NCBI GenBank assembly: GCA_025357175.1
Contig: JANXPS010000140.1
Location: 1 to 6,403, forward strand
Direction: 5' to 3'
Source of the DNA: Deltaproteobacteria bacterium
Lineage (GTDB): Bacteria > Desulfobacterota > Deferrimicrobia > Deferrimicrobiales > Deferrimicrobiaceae
DNA length: 6,403 nucleotides
Position 1 is the stretch's first letter. Each line of letters starts with the position of its first letter. Made by a program: the position numbers and the translations under genes. Below are positions 5,506 through 6,403 of the stretch, one piece after another. The notes under the pieces are model-generated. The model was not told the origin of the DNA, ran no database searches, and saw nothing but the letters and a program-made list of their open reading frames with translations.

Positions 5506-5859
5506 ATGCGGGTCATCGCCCTCTCTACGCTGAAGGAGATCGAATCCCTCATGGATGCGTCGCCGAACAGCCCTGAAGGAGCCCGGCTCGACGTTCTGGT
5601 GGCGCTGGTCGAATCGTACGAGCGAAAGCATTACGCGCTCGATCTTCCCGACCCGGTCGATGCGATCAAGTTCCGGATGGAACAACTCGGCCTCACGCCC
5701 AAGGACCTGGAGCCGATATTCGGCCGACGGAATCGCGTTTACGAGGTGCTGAACCGGAAGCGCCCGTTGACGATGAAGATGGCCTGGCGACTCCATTCCG
5801 AACTCGGCATCCCAGCCGAGAGCCCGATCCGGCCGCCGGCGGAGTATCGGGCGGCCTGA
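5506..5859 (+). CDS. higA: HigA-type antitoxin (COG5499-like), orphan
   Basis: The 117-residue protein has the full COG5499 HigA layout: an N-terminal helical region (STLKEIESLMDASPNSPEGA, then LDVLVALVESYERKHYALDL), the linker PDPVDAIKFRMEQLGLTPKD, and an XRE-like HTH with VYEVLNRKRPLTMKMAWRLH and ELGIPAE. The start is ATG 5506 because homology begins at MRVIALSTLKEIE; the longer in-frame start at 5410 adds 32 unlike residues and would place the operator inside the gene. No HigB toxin lies upstream, where one is normally found, nor downstream, so it is either a solitary autoregulated repressor or what remains of a higBA pair. The operator palindrome overlaps its promoter. The gene is intact and of normal length. 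A weak terminator follows about 110 nt later. Confidence 0.85.
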   Translation: MRVIALSTLKEIESLMDASPNSPEGARLDVLVALVESYERKHYALDLPDPVDAIKFRMEQLGLTPKDLEPIFGRRNRVYEVLNRKRPLTMKMAWRLHSELGIPAESPIRPPAEYRAA

Positions 5860-5903
5860 GGGCGACCGGGGGGCAACCGGTCTCCCAGGCCGTGGGGTTG
5901 GTT

Positions 5904-5920
5904 CTCCGGTCCCCCTCCGG
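5904..5920 (+). repeat. 17-nt CTCCGG-pair repeat, copy 3
   Basis: CTCCGGTCCCCCTCCGG, 44 nt after the HigA-type stop codon, in the same orientation as copies 1 and 2. Confidence 0.6.
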
Positions 5921-5968
5921 TCCTTTTGCGCCGCGCTTGGGTTCCATGGCCGATCCTCGTCGCCCCGG

Positions 5969-5994
5969 ACCCCACCGCACCCACCGGGGTTTTT
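5969..5994 (+). terminator. Weak intrinsic terminator candidate after higA
   Basis: ACCCC (5969-5973) can pair with GGGGT (5986-5990) across a 12-nt loop, extendable by two G-T pairs, and is followed by a run of five T ending at 5994. The stem is short, so termination would be inefficient. Confidence 0.3.
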
Positions 5995-6114
5995 ACCCAA
6001 AGCGGGGGAAATCCCCCGGCAACGTCACGGGGGATGCGATCCATGCGGCTTGCGCCGGCCTGCCTCGCCACCACGATCGCAGGACCCTCCTTCCACTCCG
6101 AAAAGCCGAAAGGA

Positions 6115-6146
6115 GCGGGGAAGGAGCCGCGTGGCCCCTTCCCCGC
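6115..6146 (-). terminator. Strong hairpin, likely terminator of the RHH transcript
   Basis: GCGGGGAAGG (6115-6124) and CCTTCCCCGC (6137-6146) form a perfect 10-bp stem, continued past one A/C mismatch by GCC/GGC around a GCGT tetraloop. On the minus strand the stem is followed by a pyrimidine-rich TCCTTTCGGCTTTTCGG, not a pure T run. It begins 34 nt after the RHH stop codon, as expected for its terminator. Confidence 0.5.
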
Positions 6147-6180
6147 ATCTCTCGTCAGTCCGCCGTTCGCCGGCGCCGCG

Positions 6181-6402
6181 TCAGACCTCCGCCGTGTTCT
6201 CCCTTACCCAGCCCGCGATCGTGCCGACCAGGGAGTCCCCGTTGCGCACGGAGTGGTACTTGAGCCTGCGATGCAGATTCTCGGGCAGCCGGAAACTGAG
6301 CTGGACGCCCTACAGCATCCGGTTCGCCACCCTGTCCTGCTCCGGCGGCAGGGCGGCTGTCACGGCCCTTACGGCCACGGCCTCCGCCGTCGGTTGAGCC
6401 AC
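6181..6402 (-). pseudogene. Ribbon-helix-helix (Arc/CopG-like) protein with in-frame TAG
   Basis: On the minus strand the frame ending at the TGA 6181-6183 encodes GVQLSFRLPENLHRRLKYHS followed by VRNGDSLVGTIAGWVRENTA and EV, a ribbon-helix-helix fold: strand VQLSFRLP, helix ENLHRRLKYHSVRNG, turn, helix SLVGTIAGWVRENT. Such proteins are antitoxins or partition/plasmid repressors. A TAG at 6310-6312 sits directly before GVQ, two codons after an ATG (6316-6318), and no other start codon exists between the TAG and GVQ. Upstream, the same frame is open to the window edge (from GTG 6402: AQPTAEAVAVRAVTAALPPE then QDRVANRML), so a 73-residue protein may have been split by one base change. Alternatively the upstream part is the end of a different gene. 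A strong hairpin follows the stop. Confidence 0.55.
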
Positions 6403-6403
6403 C

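Larger units (their letters stand above)
5860..6180. other. Gene-free stretch with hairpins
   Basis: No supported coding frame is found between the HigA-type gene and the RHH remnant. It contains copy 3 of the CTCCGG repeat, a weak T-tailed hairpin at 5969-5994, a GGGGG/CCCCC inverted repeat at 6004-6016 and the strong hairpin at 6115-6146. The open frames crossing it look like chance frames in GC-rich DNA. Confidence 0.55.

Noticed and set aside
6004..6016. GGGGG/CCCCC inverted repeat
   Set aside because: Short stem with a tiny loop and no T tract; probably a homopolymer coincidence in GC-rich DNA.
1..6403. CRISPR array, tRNA or rRNA genes
   Set aside because: No regularly spaced repeats with unique spacers, no cloverleaf with a TTC-arm consensus, and no rRNA-like sequence was seen; the CTCCGG repeats are too few and irregularly spaced for an array.

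Overview
This is a GC-rich, compact but heavily eroded accessory segment of a bacterial chromosome or plasmid. Several encoded proteins resemble families common in Desulfobacterota (deltaproteobacteria) and related anaerobes: a geranylgeranyl-reductase-like flavoprotein, a cNMP-binding/PAS sensor remnant and the CxxCK...HGxCPxC tail of PAS-type sensors. That taxonomic reading is inference from protein style only; no marker gene is present.

Layout, left to right. 1-241: no gene; two imperfect copies of a 19-nt motif resemble the terminal repeats of IS21-family elements, without any transposase. 242-885: an apparently intact VapB/VapC toxin-antitoxin operon (AbrB-fold antitoxin, PIN-domain RNase). 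961-1677: a patchwork of gene pieces: the C-terminal part of a DUF104-type antitoxin (minus), an unassigned decayed stretch (minus), one blade of a TolB-like beta-propeller (minus), and a NadS/HigA-like HTH antitoxin lacking its N-terminus (plus). 1721-3591 (minus): a frameshifted FAD-dependent reductase followed, almost without a gap, by a multiply frameshifted cNMP-binding/PAS region; the two may once have been one polypeptide or one operon. 3592-3705: AT-richer spacer with a possible sigma-54-type promoter for the reductase. 3706-4444 (plus): a short unassigned coding-looking piece, the first about 60 residues of a TIM-barrel amidohydrolase, then the C-terminal tail of a PAS-type sensor with a frameshift. 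About 4500-4706 (plus): another frameshifted coding remnant, perhaps CitG-like. 4709-5359 (minus): an intact three-helix membrane protein with an NTF2-like C-terminal domain, starting at TTG. 5506-5859 (plus): an orphan HigA-type antitoxin behind a perfect inverted-repeat operator and possibly leaderless. 5860-6180: no gene; two hairpins. 6181-6402 (minus): a ribbon-helix-helix protein interrupted by an in-frame TAG.

Only vapB, vapC, the membrane protein and higA look intact. Five of the loci are toxin-antitoxin related, and four of these are antitoxins or antitoxin-like proteins without a visible toxin. A 17-nt sequence, CTCCGGTCYYCCTCCGG, occurs three times in the same orientation, with two degenerate copies, and tends to lie at the edges of the gene pieces. 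This repeat and the mosaic of antitoxin remnants are the most unusual features. No complete new system is visible. The high density of frameshifts means assembly error must be excluded before the decay is interpreted biologically.
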